From NCBI RefSeq assembly GCF_014700075.1, contig NZ_JACXBU010000005.1:124001-188000 (forward strand): DNA of 64,000 nt, read 5' to 3'. Made by a program: the position numbers and the translations under genes. The notes below the pieces were generated by a model that worked only from the letters and a program-made list of their open reading frames with translations, searched no databases and was not told where the DNA came from. Shown piece after piece: positions 1 through 7,778 of the stretch (its first letter is position 1; each line of letters opens with the position of its first letter). This DNA comes from Pseudomonas sp. JM0905a. Lineage in GTDB: Bacteria > Pseudomonadota > Gammaproteobacteria > Pseudomonadales > Pseudomonadaceae.

Positions 1-2
1 TC

Positions 3-431
3 ATCGACGACGGCAGGCGCCTGCCGCTGGACAGCTGCTTCACCCTGCGCGAAGGCTCGGACATCACCCTCGTCAGCTGGGGCGCCAGCGTCCACGAAAC
101 CTTGCAAGCCGCCGCGAAGCTGGAGGAGCAGGGCGTCTCCGCCGAAGTGATAGACGTGGCCAGCATCAAGCCCCTGGACCTCGACACCCTGGAGGCGTCG
201 GTGCGCAAGACCGGCCGCTGCGTGATCGTCCACGAGGCGCCGCGCAGTTGCGGGGTTGGCGCGGAGATCGCGGCCAGCCTTTACGAGCGCGCTCTGCTCG
301 ACCTGCAGGCGCCCATCCAGCGGGTCACCGCGCCGGATATTCCACCGCCGCTGTATCGCCTGGAGCAGCTCTACATCCCCAGCCCGGAAGACATTCTTGC
401 GGCCTGTGATCTGGTGCTGAACTACGCCTGA
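3..431 (+). CDS. 2-oxoacid dehydrogenase E1 component, beta subunit (C-terminal part)
   Basis: The reading frame is open from the window edge and ends in TGA, so only the last ~142 residues are present. They form the transketolase C-terminal domain of a pyruvate/branched-chain 2-oxoacid dehydrogenase E1 beta subunit: an ITLVSWGASVHE strand-turn, then a VIVHEAPRSCGVGAEIAA segment and a YIPSPEDIL tail typical of the family. E1 decarboxylates the 2-oxoacid with ThDP and acetylates the E2 lipoyl arm. The E2 gene follows 15 bp downstream on the same strand, so the two are one operon. The pair resembles the P. aeruginosa pdhB-PA3415 arrangement beside leucine dehydrogenase, but the substrate (pyruvate or branched-chain acid) cannot be settled from this fragment. 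Confidence 0.88.
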   Translation: MDDGRRLPLDSCFTLREGSDITLVSWGASVHETLQAAAKLEEQGVSAEVIDVASIKPLDLDTLEASVRKTGRCVIVHEAPRSCGVGAEIAASLYERALLDLQAPIQRVTAPDIPPPLYRLEQLYIPSPEDILAACDLVLNYA

Positions 432-446
432 GACGAGGAGCGCACG

Positions 447-1553
447 ATGAAATACTTCAAACTGCCCGACCTGGGCGAAGGTCTGCAGGAAGCCGAGATC
501 GTCCAGTGGCACGTGAAGGTGGGGGACAGCGTCAAGGCCGACCAACTGCTCGTCTCGGTGGAAACCGCCAAGGCGCTTGTGGATATCCCGGCACCCCATG
601 ACGGCGTGGTGGCCAGGACATTCGGCAAGGAGGGCGACATTCTCCACGTCGGCGAGCCGTTGTTGGGTTATGAGGGCGAGGACGCCGACGCTGGCACCGT
701 GGTCGGTCGTCTTGAAGGCGGAGGCAATGCCCAGGCCGACAGCTTCTTCGTCGGCGCCGCGCCATCTACCCGCGAACACCTGGCGCCACGCGCCACCCCA
801 GCGGTACGCCAGCTCGCCCGCCAACTGGGCGTTGAGCTTGCCGCCCTGGCCGGCTCCGGCCCCGACGGCCTGGTGACGCGCACGGATGTGGAGCAGGCCG
901 CCCAAAGCGCCCGCGACAGCTTCGGCGGCGAGCGCCTGCGGGGCGTGCGCCGCAGCATGGCGATCAACATGGCGCGATCCCATGCCGAGGTGGTGCCGGT
1001 GACCCTCTTCGGCGACGCCGACCTGCACCGCTGGCCGGAAGCCCGCGACCCGCTGATCCGCCTGGGCAAGGCCATCGCCGCCGCCTGCGAGGTGGAACCC
1101 ATCCTCAACAGCTGGTTCGACGGCCGAGCCCTGTCCATCCGCCAGCACGACGAGCTCGACCTCGGCATTGCCGTCGACACGCAGGACGGGCTCTTCGTGC
1201 CGGTGTTGCGCAATGTCGGTGGGCGCAGTGCCGAGGACCTGAAGGAAGGCATGGCGCGGCTGCGGGCCGACGTGAAGGCGCGCTCGATTCCACCGCAGGA
1301 AATGATGGGTGCGACCATCACCCTGTCCAACTTCGGCACCCTGTTCGGCCGCTATGCGAACCCCGTGGTGGTTCCGCCCCAGGTGGCGATCATCGGGGCG
1401 GGCGGTATTCGCGATGAGGTGGTGGCCTGGCAAGGCAAGGTGGAAATCCACCCGGTGCTGCCGCTGTCGCTGACCTTCGACCACCGGGCGGTGACCGGGG
1501 GCGAAGCGGCGCGGTTCCTGAAAGCGCTGGTGCAGGCGCTGGAGCAGCCGTAG
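447..1553 (+). CDS. dihydrolipoamide acyltransferase (E2) of a 2-oxoacid dehydrogenase
   Basis: This 368-residue protein has the full E2 layout in a compact form. One N-terminal lipoyl domain (about residues 1-75) carries the lipoylation lysine at about position 42 in ETAKAL. A peripheral subunit-binding domain follows at about 112-145 (ATPAVRQLARQLGV...VTRTDV). The acyltransferase core ends with FDHRAVTGGEAARFL, where His346 is the expected catalytic histidine. It moves the acyl group from lipoyl-lysine to CoA and forms the core of the complex. RBS GAGGAGCG precedes the ATG. The single lipoyl domain and ~370-residue length match the minor E2 next to pdhAB in P. aeruginosa better than AceF. 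No E3 gene follows. Confidence 0.88.
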   Translation: MKYFKLPDLGEGLQEAEIVQWHVKVGDSVKADQLLVSVETAKALVDIPAPHDGVVARTFGKEGDILHVGEPLLGYEGEDADAGTVVGRLEGGGNAQADSFFVGAAPSTREHLAPRATPAVRQLARQLGVELAALAGSGPDGLVTRTDVEQAAQSARDSFGGERLRGVRRSMAINMARSHAEVVPVTLFGDADLHRWPEARDPLIRLGKAIAAACEVEPILNSWFDGRALSIRQHDELDLGIAVDTQDGLFVPVLRNVGGRSAEDLKEGMARLRADVKARSIPPQEMMGATITLSNFGTLFGRYANPVVVPPQVAIIGAGGIRDEVVAWQGKVEIHPVLPLSLTFDHRAVTGGEAARFLKALVQALEQP

Positions 1554-1573
1554 GGCAGGGCTGTGCCCTGCTT

Positions 1574-1718
1574 GGCGAATGAATTCGCCCCTACAGGAAA
1601 AAGCACGGCCAATCTCTGGCACGGCCAGCCCCCCTCTCCCTCTGGGAGAGGGTTGGGGTGAGGGCTGTGTCAGGTCCGCTCGGCGCCCACCTATTTCGCC
1701 AATGAATTCGCCCCCACA
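1574..1718. repeat. REP-like palindromic repeats between E2 and AraC genes
   Basis: Three short dyads lie in this 243-bp gap. One is a GGCGAATGAATTCGCC unit (1574-1589) followed by CCTACAGG. The second is a perfect 9-bp-arm hairpin CCCTCTCCC-TCT-GGGAGAGGG (1632-1652). The third is a degenerate copy of the first (about 1694-1718). Both families recur elsewhere in the window. Confidence 0.8.
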
Positions 1719-1796
1719 AGTCACCTCGGCCCACCCCTTGCCGAACCGGCAACCGGCAGCTATTGCTGTCTGCCTGGAACCGGCAGGAGGCCCTCG

Positions 1797-2474
1797 ATGA
1801 TCGAATCACCCTGGCAGGGCGCGCTATGGATGGCCCGCGACTTCTGCCTGCTCGATGGCGTTGCAGGCAGCGCGCGTCCCCACGCCCACTACGCCCATCA
1901 GGCGCTATTGGCCAAGGCCACGCCATTGCGCCTGACCCTGGAGGGTGAACCATGTGGCGGGCGTTTCCTGCTGGTGGAGTCGATGCGCGCCCATGCCATC
2001 GAGGACCCCAGCCAGGACGTGGTCGCCGTCTATGCGGAACCCCTGGCCTTCAGTCCGGCGACCTTGCGCCAGATGCTCGCGGATGCCCCAGCAGACCTTG
2101 AAGCGCTGGCGGGCTTGCTGCTGGCCGCGCCCCGGCAACGATTGGACCTGCGCATCGCCAAGGCGCTGGCGACGGTGGATGCCTTGCTGGAGGAAAAGGT
2201 CAGCGCGGCGGCGCTGGCGCAACGGGCCTGCCTGTCGCTGAGCCAGCTGGAAAGACTGTTCAGCGACCAGGTGGGGCTCTCGGTGCGGCGCCTGGTGCTC
2301 TGGCGCCGCCTGCGCCTGGCGCTGCGCCTGGCCCTGGAAGGCGAGTCACTGACCCGTGCCGCCCTGGACGCCGGCTTCGCCGATGCCGCGCATTTCTCGC
2401 GCACCATGCGCGCCACCTTCGGCATCCGCGCCGACCGCAACCTGGCGCGGCTGAAGCTGCAACTCATCGGTTAG
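1797..2474 (+). CDS. AraC-family transcriptional regulator
   Basis: The product has 225 residues. The C-terminal ~100 residues form the two helix-turn-helix motifs of AraC/XylS proteins: LEEKVSAAALAQRACLSLSQLERLFSDQVG followed by RRLRLALRLALEGESLTRAALDAGFADAAHFSRTMRATFG. The N-terminal half is a short cupin-like region (PHAHYAHQALLAKATPLRL) that would bind a small effector. An AGGAGG sequence 6 bp before the ATG fixes the start. Its stop overlaps the stop of the convergent desaturase gene by 3 bases, so the two are transcribed separately. Target unknown; the neighbouring hydroxylase is only a positional candidate. Confidence 0.82.
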   Translation: MIESPWQGALWMARDFCLLDGVAGSARPHAHYAHQALLAKATPLRLTLEGEPCGGRFLLVESMRAHAIEDPSQDVVAVYAEPLAFSPATLRQMLADAPADLEALAGLLLAAPRQRLDLRIAKALATVDALLEEKVSAAALAQRACLSLSQLERLFSDQVGLSVRRLVLWRRLRLALRLALEGESLTRAALDAGFADAAHFSRTMRATFGIRADRNLARLKLQLIG

Positions 2475-3352
2475 GCACGACGCAATCCGGCCGGTGCTTC
2501 CGGGCTGGCTCCGTGGGGCTGGTGGCGGAAAGGCTCGAGCATCTGGGCCAGGTAATCGCGGGGATAGTCCGGACGGCTGCCGATACCGAGGTCATCGACG
2601 CCCATGCGGTAGTCGCTGTGGAAGGCGGTGCCCAGCAGGCGGTCCCAGAAGCTGAAGAACAGGGCGAAGTTCACGTCTCCGGCGCGGCCGTACTTCATGT
2701 GGTGGAAGCGGTGCACCGGCGCCCAGGCAAACAGGTGCCGCAGCGGGCCGACGCGCATGTCCACATTGCTGTGTTGCAAGAGCAGTTGCAGGGCGATGGC
2801 GAAGGCGAGCAAGGCCGCGACCTGCACCGACATTCCTATCACCAGCAAAGGCGCGGTGCCGGCCAGGGCTTCGACGGCCTGATGCAGCGGGTGCTTCATC
2901 AGGCCATTGAACCCGTACATGCGCTGCACGCTGTGGTGCACGGCGTGCAGGCGCCAGAGCGGTTCCAGGCGGTGGCTGAGGTAATGCATCAGCGTGACGC
3001 CGAGGTCGGCGACCAGGACGGCCAGCAGCAACTGGAGCGGCAAAGGCCAGTGGTGGGGCCAGACGCCGGCATTCGGTATCCAGGCGGCTGCCAGCGGAAT
3101 GGCCGCGATGCCGAGCAGGTTGAGGGTTTCGTTGACCAGCGCATGCAGGCCGTCGCGCAGCCGGTCTCCTCGTGGCCGGTTCCATTGCGGCTCGTAGGGC
3201 AGCCAGGCTTCGGCAAGGAAGGCCAGGGCAATGGCCGGCAGCAGCAGGGCGACAAGCCAGTAGGCCGGATGCAGGGCGGTTATCCACAGCGCGGCAGCGA
3301 GAAAGCCGAAGAGAAACAACGGCGCATAGAGGCAGGCGAAGAGTGAACGCAT
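2471..3352 (-). CDS. sterol desaturase / fatty acid hydroxylase family membrane protein
   Basis: This 293-residue integral membrane protein has three to four hydrophobic segments in its first 120 residues. It carries the di-iron histidine motifs of the superfamily: HYLSHR (about 123-128), HAVHH (136-140) and HRFHHM (about 228). A further histidine-containing segment, GLMKHPLH, lies between them. Such enzymes hydroxylate or desaturate lipid-like substrates using two irons and O2 in the membrane. The substrate is unknown; bacterial members are rarely characterised. GGAG precedes the ATG. The gene appears monocistronic, convergent with the AraC regulator. Confidence 0.85.
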   Translation of the reverse strand: MRSLFACLYAPLFLFGFLAAALWITALHPAYWLVALLLPAIALAFLAEAWLPYEPQWNRPRGDRLRDGLHALVNETLNLLGIAAIPLAAAWIPNAGVWPHHWPLPLQLLLAVLVADLGVTLMHYLSHRLEPLWRLHAVHHSVQRMYGFNGLMKHPLHQAVEALAGTAPLLVIGMSVQVAALLAFAIALQLLLQHSNVDMRVGPLRHLFAWAPVHRFHHMKYGRAGDVNFALFFSFWDRLLGTAFHSDYRMGVDDLGIGSRPDYPRDYLAQMLEPFRHQPHGASPEAPAGLRRA

Positions 3353-3468
3353 GGGAGGGCTCCTTGTTCGGGGCCTTCAGCATCGCGTCCTGTGCTCGTC
3401 GGGGATTGAACAAACCGCGCAAGTTGGACCGGGCGATTGCCCTTGTGCGGCAATCGCCTGGCCCGTTT

Positions 3469-4335
3469 TCATGCGGCTCGGTTACCGACGCTGAACACCA
3501 GCATCAGCCCCGCCAGTATCCCGCCCATCCCGGCCATGCCCAGGGGCGCCAGGGCATTGCCGAGGAAGAGGTAATCCATCCCCGCCGTCACCACAGGCAC
3601 CAGGTAGAACAGGCTGGTGACGTTCACCAGGTTGCCCGCCTGCATCAGCCGGTAGAGCAGCAACTGCGCCAGCACGGAGATCACCAGCGCCAGCCACAGC
3701 AGGGGAATGGCGAAGTCGAGGGTCGCTTCGAAGTGGAAGGGCTTGTAGGGCACCAGCAGCAGGCAGGCCAGCAGGCTGGCGCCGTACTGCACCGGCAGGA
3801 CCTGCATGGGCGATTGCTTGAAGCCTTTTTGCAGGATGGCGCCGAAGGTCATGCTGCCCAGCGAGGCGAAGGCGTAGACCAGCCCGAGGGTGGAGACCTG
3901 CGCCCGGCCGATGCTTTGCCACACCAGCAGCACCAGTCCACCCAGTGCGATGGCCAGGCCTAGCAGACGCGCCAGGGAGAAGCGCCGTTCCAGCACCAGC
4001 AGCGTGAGGATCGGCTGCACCCCGAGCAGGGCAGCGAGCACGCCGGGAGTGATGCCGTTATCCAGCGCCAGCAGGTAGCAGATGGTGTAGCCGCCAATCA
4101 GCAACAGGCCGACGCCCGCCACCTTCAACCGGCTGCCCGGTTGCGGCAGGGCCTGGCCGCGCCAGCCGCAGACCAGCAGCAAGGTGGCGAAGGCGAGGGC
4201 GAAGCGCAGGGTGAGGAAGGCAAAGGGCGAGGCGTGGTCCAGGCCCAGGCGCGCGAAGATCGCGCCGCTGCTCCAGAGCAGCACGAAGAGTGAAGTCGAG
4301 GCGAAAGCGCCCCAGACGGATTTGTCCAACGTCAT
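3469..4335 (-). CDS. EamA/DMT-superfamily transporter
   Basis: The 288-residue protein is almost entirely hydrophobic, with about ten predicted membrane helices in two EamA repeats (first from LFVLLWSSGAIFARLG, second from LGLVYAFASLGSMTFGAILQK). EamA proteins export amino acids, nucleosides or other metabolites across the inner membrane; the specificity cannot be read from sequence. The gene stands alone on the minus strand with a long 487-bp upstream region. That region holds a short proline-rich reading frame ending 94 bp before this start, a possible leader. Confidence 0.85.
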   Translation of the reverse strand: MTLDKSVWGAFASTSLFVLLWSSGAIFARLGLDHASPFAFLTLRFALAFATLLLVCGWRGQALPQPGSRLKVAGVGLLLIGGYTICYLLALDNGITPGVLAALLGVQPILTLLVLERRFSLARLLGLAIALGGLVLLVWQSIGRAQVSTLGLVYAFASLGSMTFGAILQKGFKQSPMQVLPVQYGASLLACLLLVPYKPFHFEATLDFAIPLLWLALVISVLAQLLLYRLMQAGNLVNVTSLFYLVPVVTAGMDYLFLGNALAPLGMAGMGGILAGLMLVFSVGNRAA

Positions 4336-4822
4336 GAATGTTCACCTGTCAGTGAGCAGCAACAGGCTCCGGCGCGCGCGAACGCCGACCGAAAGTGGTC
4401 AGGACCGGAGCGGTATCAGTGGCTGGTGATCAGCCGAGCAGCGCGTACGGGGGCGGCGGCGGAAAGCCGGCCCGCACGGCAGGCGGCGGTGCGACAGGTG
4501 GGGACATCGGCGACAGGCAGGCGCGAACGCGCGCACCGACGGGGTCGGTGATCATCGCGGAATGGGCGCTTGCGTTGGGCATCTGGGATTCGCCGAAGGA
4601 GATGGGCCCCGGAAGGGGGACTTGGCGAAATTAGACCGGGTTTGGCCGGACGTCAATCGGGAAAACATGTGATGCAGGAGGGGAACTGCCTGGGCCCAGC
4701 TGATTGGTGCATCTGCTCCTGAAAGACCAATTCCCCGCCGCATCGCATCAGGAGTTACTCGTCACATCCGGCGCGAGTCACCCCTCTCCTCTTCAGGGAG
4801 AGGGGCCGGGGGAGCGGGCGGA
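4336..4822. other. 487-bp intergenic region between EamA transporter and yebG
   Basis: Most of this gap has no recognisable gene. It contains the 50-codon proline-rich minus-strand ORF listed separately, a GGCTG-GTGAT-CAGCC hairpin (4421-4435) that overlaps the end of that ORF, and a CCCTCTCC...GGGAGAGGG hairpin (4781-4805) just beyond the yebG stop, where it could act as a 3-prime structure. The rest (4583-4780) shows nothing I can name. Confidence 0.6.
4430..4582 (-). CDS. possible 50-aa proline-rich leader peptide
   Basis: An ATG-to-TGA frame of 50 codons lies on the same strand as the EamA transporter and ends 94 bp before it. The predicted peptide is proline-rich and ends with five consecutive prolines followed by YALLG. 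Third codon positions are GC-rich, as in real genes here. No clear Shine-Dalgarno sequence precedes the ATG, and in GC-rich DNA such frames arise by chance, so this is only a candidate. A hairpin overlaps its stop codon. If translated, the polyproline stretch could stall ribosomes and couple translation to transporter expression; that is inference. Confidence 0.2.
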   Translation of the reverse strand: MPNASAHSAMITDPVGARVRACLSPMSPPVAPPPAVRAGFPPPPPYALLG

Positions 4823-5080
4823 TCACTCGCCGGGCAGTTCCAGCTCGGTCAAGGCGTCGGGCTGATTCTTGAAGGCGCGGGCGAAGGTATCGCGATGCTT
4901 GGCCATGAAGATGCCGATGTCCTCCACCTGCTGTTCGCTCAGGGACGGCACCGCCTTTTGCAGGACCTCGGCCAGGGACTCGGCCAGTTCGAGCATCTTG
5001 TCGTAACGGTCGGCTTCGGCCTTATCCATGAACAGGCGCTCCGGATCGCGGCTGCTGCGGTACACCACTTCGACGGCCAT
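4823..5080 (-). CDS. yebG: YebG family DNA-damage-inducible protein
   Basis: This 85-residue protein begins MAVEVVYRSSRDPERLF and continues with the acidic YDKMLELAE...VEDIGIFMAKHRDTFARAF segment that defines the YebG family. YebG is a small SOS-regulated protein of unknown molecular role; in E. coli it is LexA-controlled and also affected by cAMP. A near-consensus LexA box lies 32 bp upstream of the start codon (5112-5131), so SOS control is well supported here. The gene is monocistronic; a GGGAGAGGG hairpin lies just past the stop. Confidence 0.92.
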   Translation of the reverse strand: MAVEVVYRSSRDPERLFMDKAEADRYDKMLELAESLAEVLQKAVPSLSEQQVEDIGIFMAKHRDTFARAFKNQPDALTELELPGE

Positions 5081-5111
5081 TCATCACCCCTCACCTTCAT
5101 TGGTTGGAAAA

Positions 5112-5131
5112 TACTGGATGTGCGTACAGTA
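5112..5131 (-). promoter_or_regulatory. LexA (SOS) box upstream of yebG
   Basis: The 20-mer TACTGGATGTGCGTACAGTA matches the gamma-proteobacterial LexA operator TACTG(TA)5CAGTA at both outer pentamers. It has the required CTG-N10-CAG core at 5114-5129. It sits 32 bp ahead of yebG, a known SOS gene. Confidence 0.9.
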
Positions 5132-5142
5132 TTCGGAATGAT

Positions 5143-5180
5143 GGCAAATGGAAATAGCCCGTAGGAAATTTCCATTTGCC
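5143..5180. repeat. 13-bp-arm inverted repeat downstream of the MBL-fold gene
   Basis: GGCAAATGGAAAT (5143-5155) and its exact reverse complement (5168-5180) are separated by 12 bases. The repeat begins 9 bp past the stop of the minus-strand hydrolase gene and 12 bp from the LexA box. No T-tract follows on either strand, so it is not a standard intrinsic terminator. It could be a 3-prime stabilising hairpin or a protein-binding dyad. Confidence 0.75.
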
Positions 5181-5188
5181 GGCCTGCC

Positions 5189-6184
5189 TCAGCGATCGCT
5201 GCGAATCGGGCCGAATTCCGCTGGAACCCAAGCATAGCCCTTGCCTTCGCCTTCGCTACGGACGTGGCCGAGGCCGGGGAACGGCAGGTGCGCGCCGGCT
5301 ACCCAGAGCTTGTCCTTCGCGGCAGCGGCAAACACCTGCTTGCGGCTGGCGATGGCCTTGGTGTTATCCACATCGAACTCGATGGCGATGTCCGGGTTGG
5401 CGAACTGGGTGGCATGGCTGTGCACCACGTCGCCCCAGACCAGCAGTTCCTGGCCGTTGGAGCTGAACCGGTAGCCGGTATGGCCGGGGGTATGGCCGGG
5501 AGAGGGCGCGGAGCTGACGCCTTCCACCAGGGCATCGCCCGCGCTGTAGGTCTTCAGCTTGCCGGCTGCCTTGTAGGGTGCCACGGCCTTCTGCGCCATT
5601 TCGAAGAAGGCTTTCGAGTCGGCCGGAGCCTTGGCCGCTACCTCGGGGTTCAACCAGAAGCCGGCTTCATCCCGGGTGACGAACACCGTGGCGTTGGCGA
5701 AGGCCGGTTTGCCCTCGGCGTCCAACAGGCCGCAGGCGTGGTCCGGGTGCAGGTGGGTAAGCAGCACGCTGTCCACTTGCTCCGGTTGGTAACCGGCGGC
5801 CTTGAGGTTGCCGAGGATGCCGCCGAGGGTGGGGCCGAAGCACTTCGACGAGCCGGTATCCACCAGCACCAACTGCTTGCCGGTGTTGACCAGATAGGCG
5901 TTGACCGCAGTCTGCACGCCCTTGCTGGACTCGATGAACATGCGCGCCAGCAGGCTCTGGATATCTTCCGCGCTGGCGCCCTTGAGCAGGTTGGTGCCGA
6001 GGTCCACGTAGCCGTCGTAGAGCGCGGTGACTTCCAGATCGCCCACGGCCATGCGGTAGAAGCCGGGAACCTGGGTCTGTTGCTTGGCCACTGGCGCGGC
6101 CTGGGCGGTGATGGGCGCGGCGAACGGCAGGGCCAGGGCGAGGGCAGCGAAAAGGACGTGGCGAGGGTGAAGCGGGCGGCTCAT
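5189..6184 (-). CDS. secreted metallo-beta-lactamase-fold hydrolase
   Basis: The 331-residue protein starts with a signal peptide (hydrophobic LFAALALALPFAAPITAQAA, cleavage near residue 30). It then shows the zinc-binding MBL motifs: THLHPDHACG (His144, His146, Asp148, His149), a PGHTPGHTGY histidine segment, WGDVVHSH (bridging Asp) and a late AHLPFPGLGH. The fold hydrolyses lactones, thioesters or phosphodiesters; related Pseudomonas periplasmic proteins are annotated only as MBL hydrolases, with acyl-homoserine-lactonase activity reported for some relatives. GGAG precedes the ATG. It is monocistronic and flanked downstream by a 13-bp inverted repeat. Confidence 0.87.
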   Translation of the reverse strand: MSRPLHPRHVLFAALALALPFAAPITAQAAPVAKQQTQVPGFYRMAVGDLEVTALYDGYVDLGTNLLKGASAEDIQSLLARMFIESSKGVQTAVNAYLVNTGKQLVLVDTGSSKCFGPTLGGILGNLKAAGYQPEQVDSVLLTHLHPDHACGLLDAEGKPAFANATVFVTRDEAGFWLNPEVAAKAPADSKAFFEMAQKAVAPYKAAGKLKTYSAGDALVEGVSSAPSPGHTPGHTGYRFSSNGQELLVWGDVVHSHATQFANPDIAIEFDVDNTKAIASRKQVFAAAAKDKLWVAGAHLPFPGLGHVRSEGEGKGYAWVPAEFGPIRSDR

Positions 6185-6393
6185 GACGAAGCTCCATTTC
6201 GGGATGAGCGGTGTTTATGCGGGGTGAGCGCCGGTGATGTCCAGTACGCAGTTTTTCCTGCGTGACGCACCTGGCGGTAAGGGCTGCGACAACCTGCCTC
6301 GTGGCGCAGGCGATAGGGCGGCCTCCATCCTGCATAACCCCAATGTCACCTTTCCCCGTCACCATCGGGGTCGTCGTCGCAAGGAGCTGTATC

Positions 6394-6885
6394 GTGAAAA
6401 TCAACTGGGCTGAACGAACGCGCGAAAACGTGCATGGCCTGGCCGAGTCGCTGGGAAATCTCCTGGTGGAGAGCTTCCACTACCTGGCGCTGTTCGCCAT
6501 CGGCGGGATCACCGCCTGGGCTGCCGTGGTGGCTTTCCTGGGGATGGTGGACAAGGGGCACGCCACGGTCGATGACATCCTGCTGCTGTTCATCTACCTC
6601 GAATTGGGCGCCATGGTCGGCATCTACTTCAAGACCAACCACATGCCGGTGCGCTTCCTGATCTACGTGGCAATCACCGCGCTGACCCGCCTGCTGATTT
6701 CCGATGTCTCGCACCATCACCGCCCGGACCTGGGGGCGGTCTTCGTGTCCGGCGCCATCCTGTTGCTGGCGCTCGCCATTCTGGTGGTGCGTTATGCCTC
6801 CTCTCGCTTCCCTTCGGTACAGACCGACGCCCCGCCGCGTCGTCGCAACCTGGCGCGCCGGGTCGAGGTGGACGAGGAAGCCTGA
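6394..6885 (+). CDS. PsiE-like membrane protein (phosphate-starvation-inducible E family)
   Basis: The 163-residue protein has four hydrophobic helices (from FHYLALFAIGGITAWAAVVAF to ILLLALAILVVRYASS) and the family segment LLLFIYLELGAMVGIYFKTNHMPVRFLIYVAITALTRLLI. The GTG at 6394 is chosen because AAGGAG lies 7 bp before it. The open frame extends further upstream, but that part has no membrane-protein character. PsiE is inner-membrane and PhoB-regulated in E. coli with unknown biochemical role. I looked for an 11-bp-phased Pho box upstream and did not find one, so phosphate control is not supported here. Confidence 0.8.
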   Translation: MKINWAERTRENVHGLAESLGNLLVESFHYLALFAIGGITAWAAVVAFLGMVDKGHATVDDILLLFIYLELGAMVGIYFKTNHMPVRFLIYVAITALTRLLISDVSHHHRPDLGAVFVSGAILLLALAILVVRYASSRFPSVQTDAPPRRRNLARRVEVDEEA

Positions 6886-6907
6886 CCCCGTGCACAGATA
6901 GCGTGCG

Positions 6908-7219
6908 TCAGATGCGCGCTATCTGTGCAACGTTCACCTGCCCGGTGCGCACCGGCGCCACATGACCGCCGGTCATGCTGGTGAGCAGTTCCCCCACCTT
7001 GTTCCCGCTCTCGATGGCGATCCCCAGGCGAACGCTTTCGATCACCCGCTTCAGCCGGACCGGATCATTGCGCTGGGCCGCGCTGATCATGCGCCGCGCC
7101 ACCACGCCTTGTTCGTTGGTAAGGGTCAGCAGGATGCCGCCGTCCGGGCTGACGAGGCTGAGGTTGACCCGGAATTCGGCCTGGAACGCGTCGGTGAGAA
7201 TCTGGAATGGGTTGTACAT
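6908..7219 (-). CDS. DUF3509-type small cytoplasmic protein
   Basis: The product has 103 residues, without signal peptide or membrane helices. It begins MYNPFQILTDAFQAEFRVNLSL and continues with LTLTNEQGVVARRMISAAQRNDPVRLKRVIESVRLGIAIESG. The pattern resembles Pseudomonas-restricted DUF3509 proteins as I remember them, but function is unknown. It is convergent with the PsiE-like gene (22 bp between stops) and stands alone. Confidence 0.65.
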   Translation of the reverse strand: MYNPFQILTDAFQAEFRVNLSLVSPDGGILLTLTNEQGVVARRMISAAQRNDPVRLKRVIESVRLGIAIESGNKVGELLTSMTGGHVAPVRTGQVNVAQIARI

Positions 7220-7389
7220 GGCCTGTCACCTGGTTGGTCGAGCGATGAGTCGATGGACGCCCGGAGCGCTGCAAAGTTCGAACCGCCAGGACCGGTGGTA
7301 GGGATGTGTTCCGACCAGGTGTCGCGGATAGCCGGATCGGGGTCGTTCCTTGTGGGGTGATATAAATTGTCAGTTGCAATTCAAGATCG

Positions 7390-7408
7390 GATGTAAATAA
7401 TTCTCAAG
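7390..7408. promoter_or_regulatory. possible Fur box ahead of the DUF3649-PepSY-DUF3325 operon
   Basis: GATGTAAATAATTCTCAAG lies 73 bp before the DUF3649 start in an AT-rich patch. It shares the AATAATTCTCA core common in Pseudomonas Fur sites, but only about 10 of 19 positions agree with the GATAATGATAATCATTATC consensus. The iron-uptake context raises its plausibility. Confidence 0.4.
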
Positions 7409-7481
7409 TTTATTTCTGAAAATTCCTCTGCCCCTGCCGGAATGCGCTCCGGCAGGGCGCGCCCTCGAGCAAGGTAGCAAC

Positions 7482-7778
7482 GTGAGCAAAGCCAAGACCT
7501 CTTCGCGCTGGGACGTGACCGCGCGGGTGCTGGCGGCAATTCTCGGCGGCTACGCCTCGGCCTACGCGGCTACGGCGTTCCTGTCGGTCTATTTGCCGCT
7601 GGTGCGCAGCGACCGTGTGGTATTCGCCAGCCTGTCCTGCTTCGCCGTTTACACCCTCGCCATCATCTATGCGATTGCCGCGCGCTCGGCCCTTCGGGCC
7701 TGGCTGGTGCTGATCGGGGCAACCGCCCTGATGGCGCTGGCGGCCTACCTCCCCAGCGACTTCGGAGTACGCCCATGA
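7482..7778 (+). CDS. DUF3649 membrane protein of an iron-uptake cluster
   Basis: This 98-residue protein has three predicted membrane helices (VLAAILGGYASAYAATAFLSVYL; VVFASLSCFAVYTLAIIYAIAAR; AWLVLIGATALMALAAYL). DUF3649 proteins are usually found beside a PepSY transmembrane protein, DUF3325 and a TonB-dependent siderophore receptor, as here, and are often annotated as iron uptake proteins. The stop overlaps the next start by 4 bp (ATGA), so translation is probably coupled. The start is GTG in GCAACGTGAGC with GCAAGGTAG upstream. A Fur-like site lies upstream. Confidence 0.82.
   Translation: MSKAKTSSRWDVTARVLAAILGGYASAYAATAFLSVYLPLVRSDRVVFASLSCFAVYTLAIIYAIAARSALRAWLVLIGATALMALAAYLPSDFGVRP

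Noticed and set aside
6240..6393. Possible Pho box upstream of the PsiE-like gene
   Set aside because: GTCAC occurs twice but 13 bp apart instead of 11, and no other half-sites are in phase.
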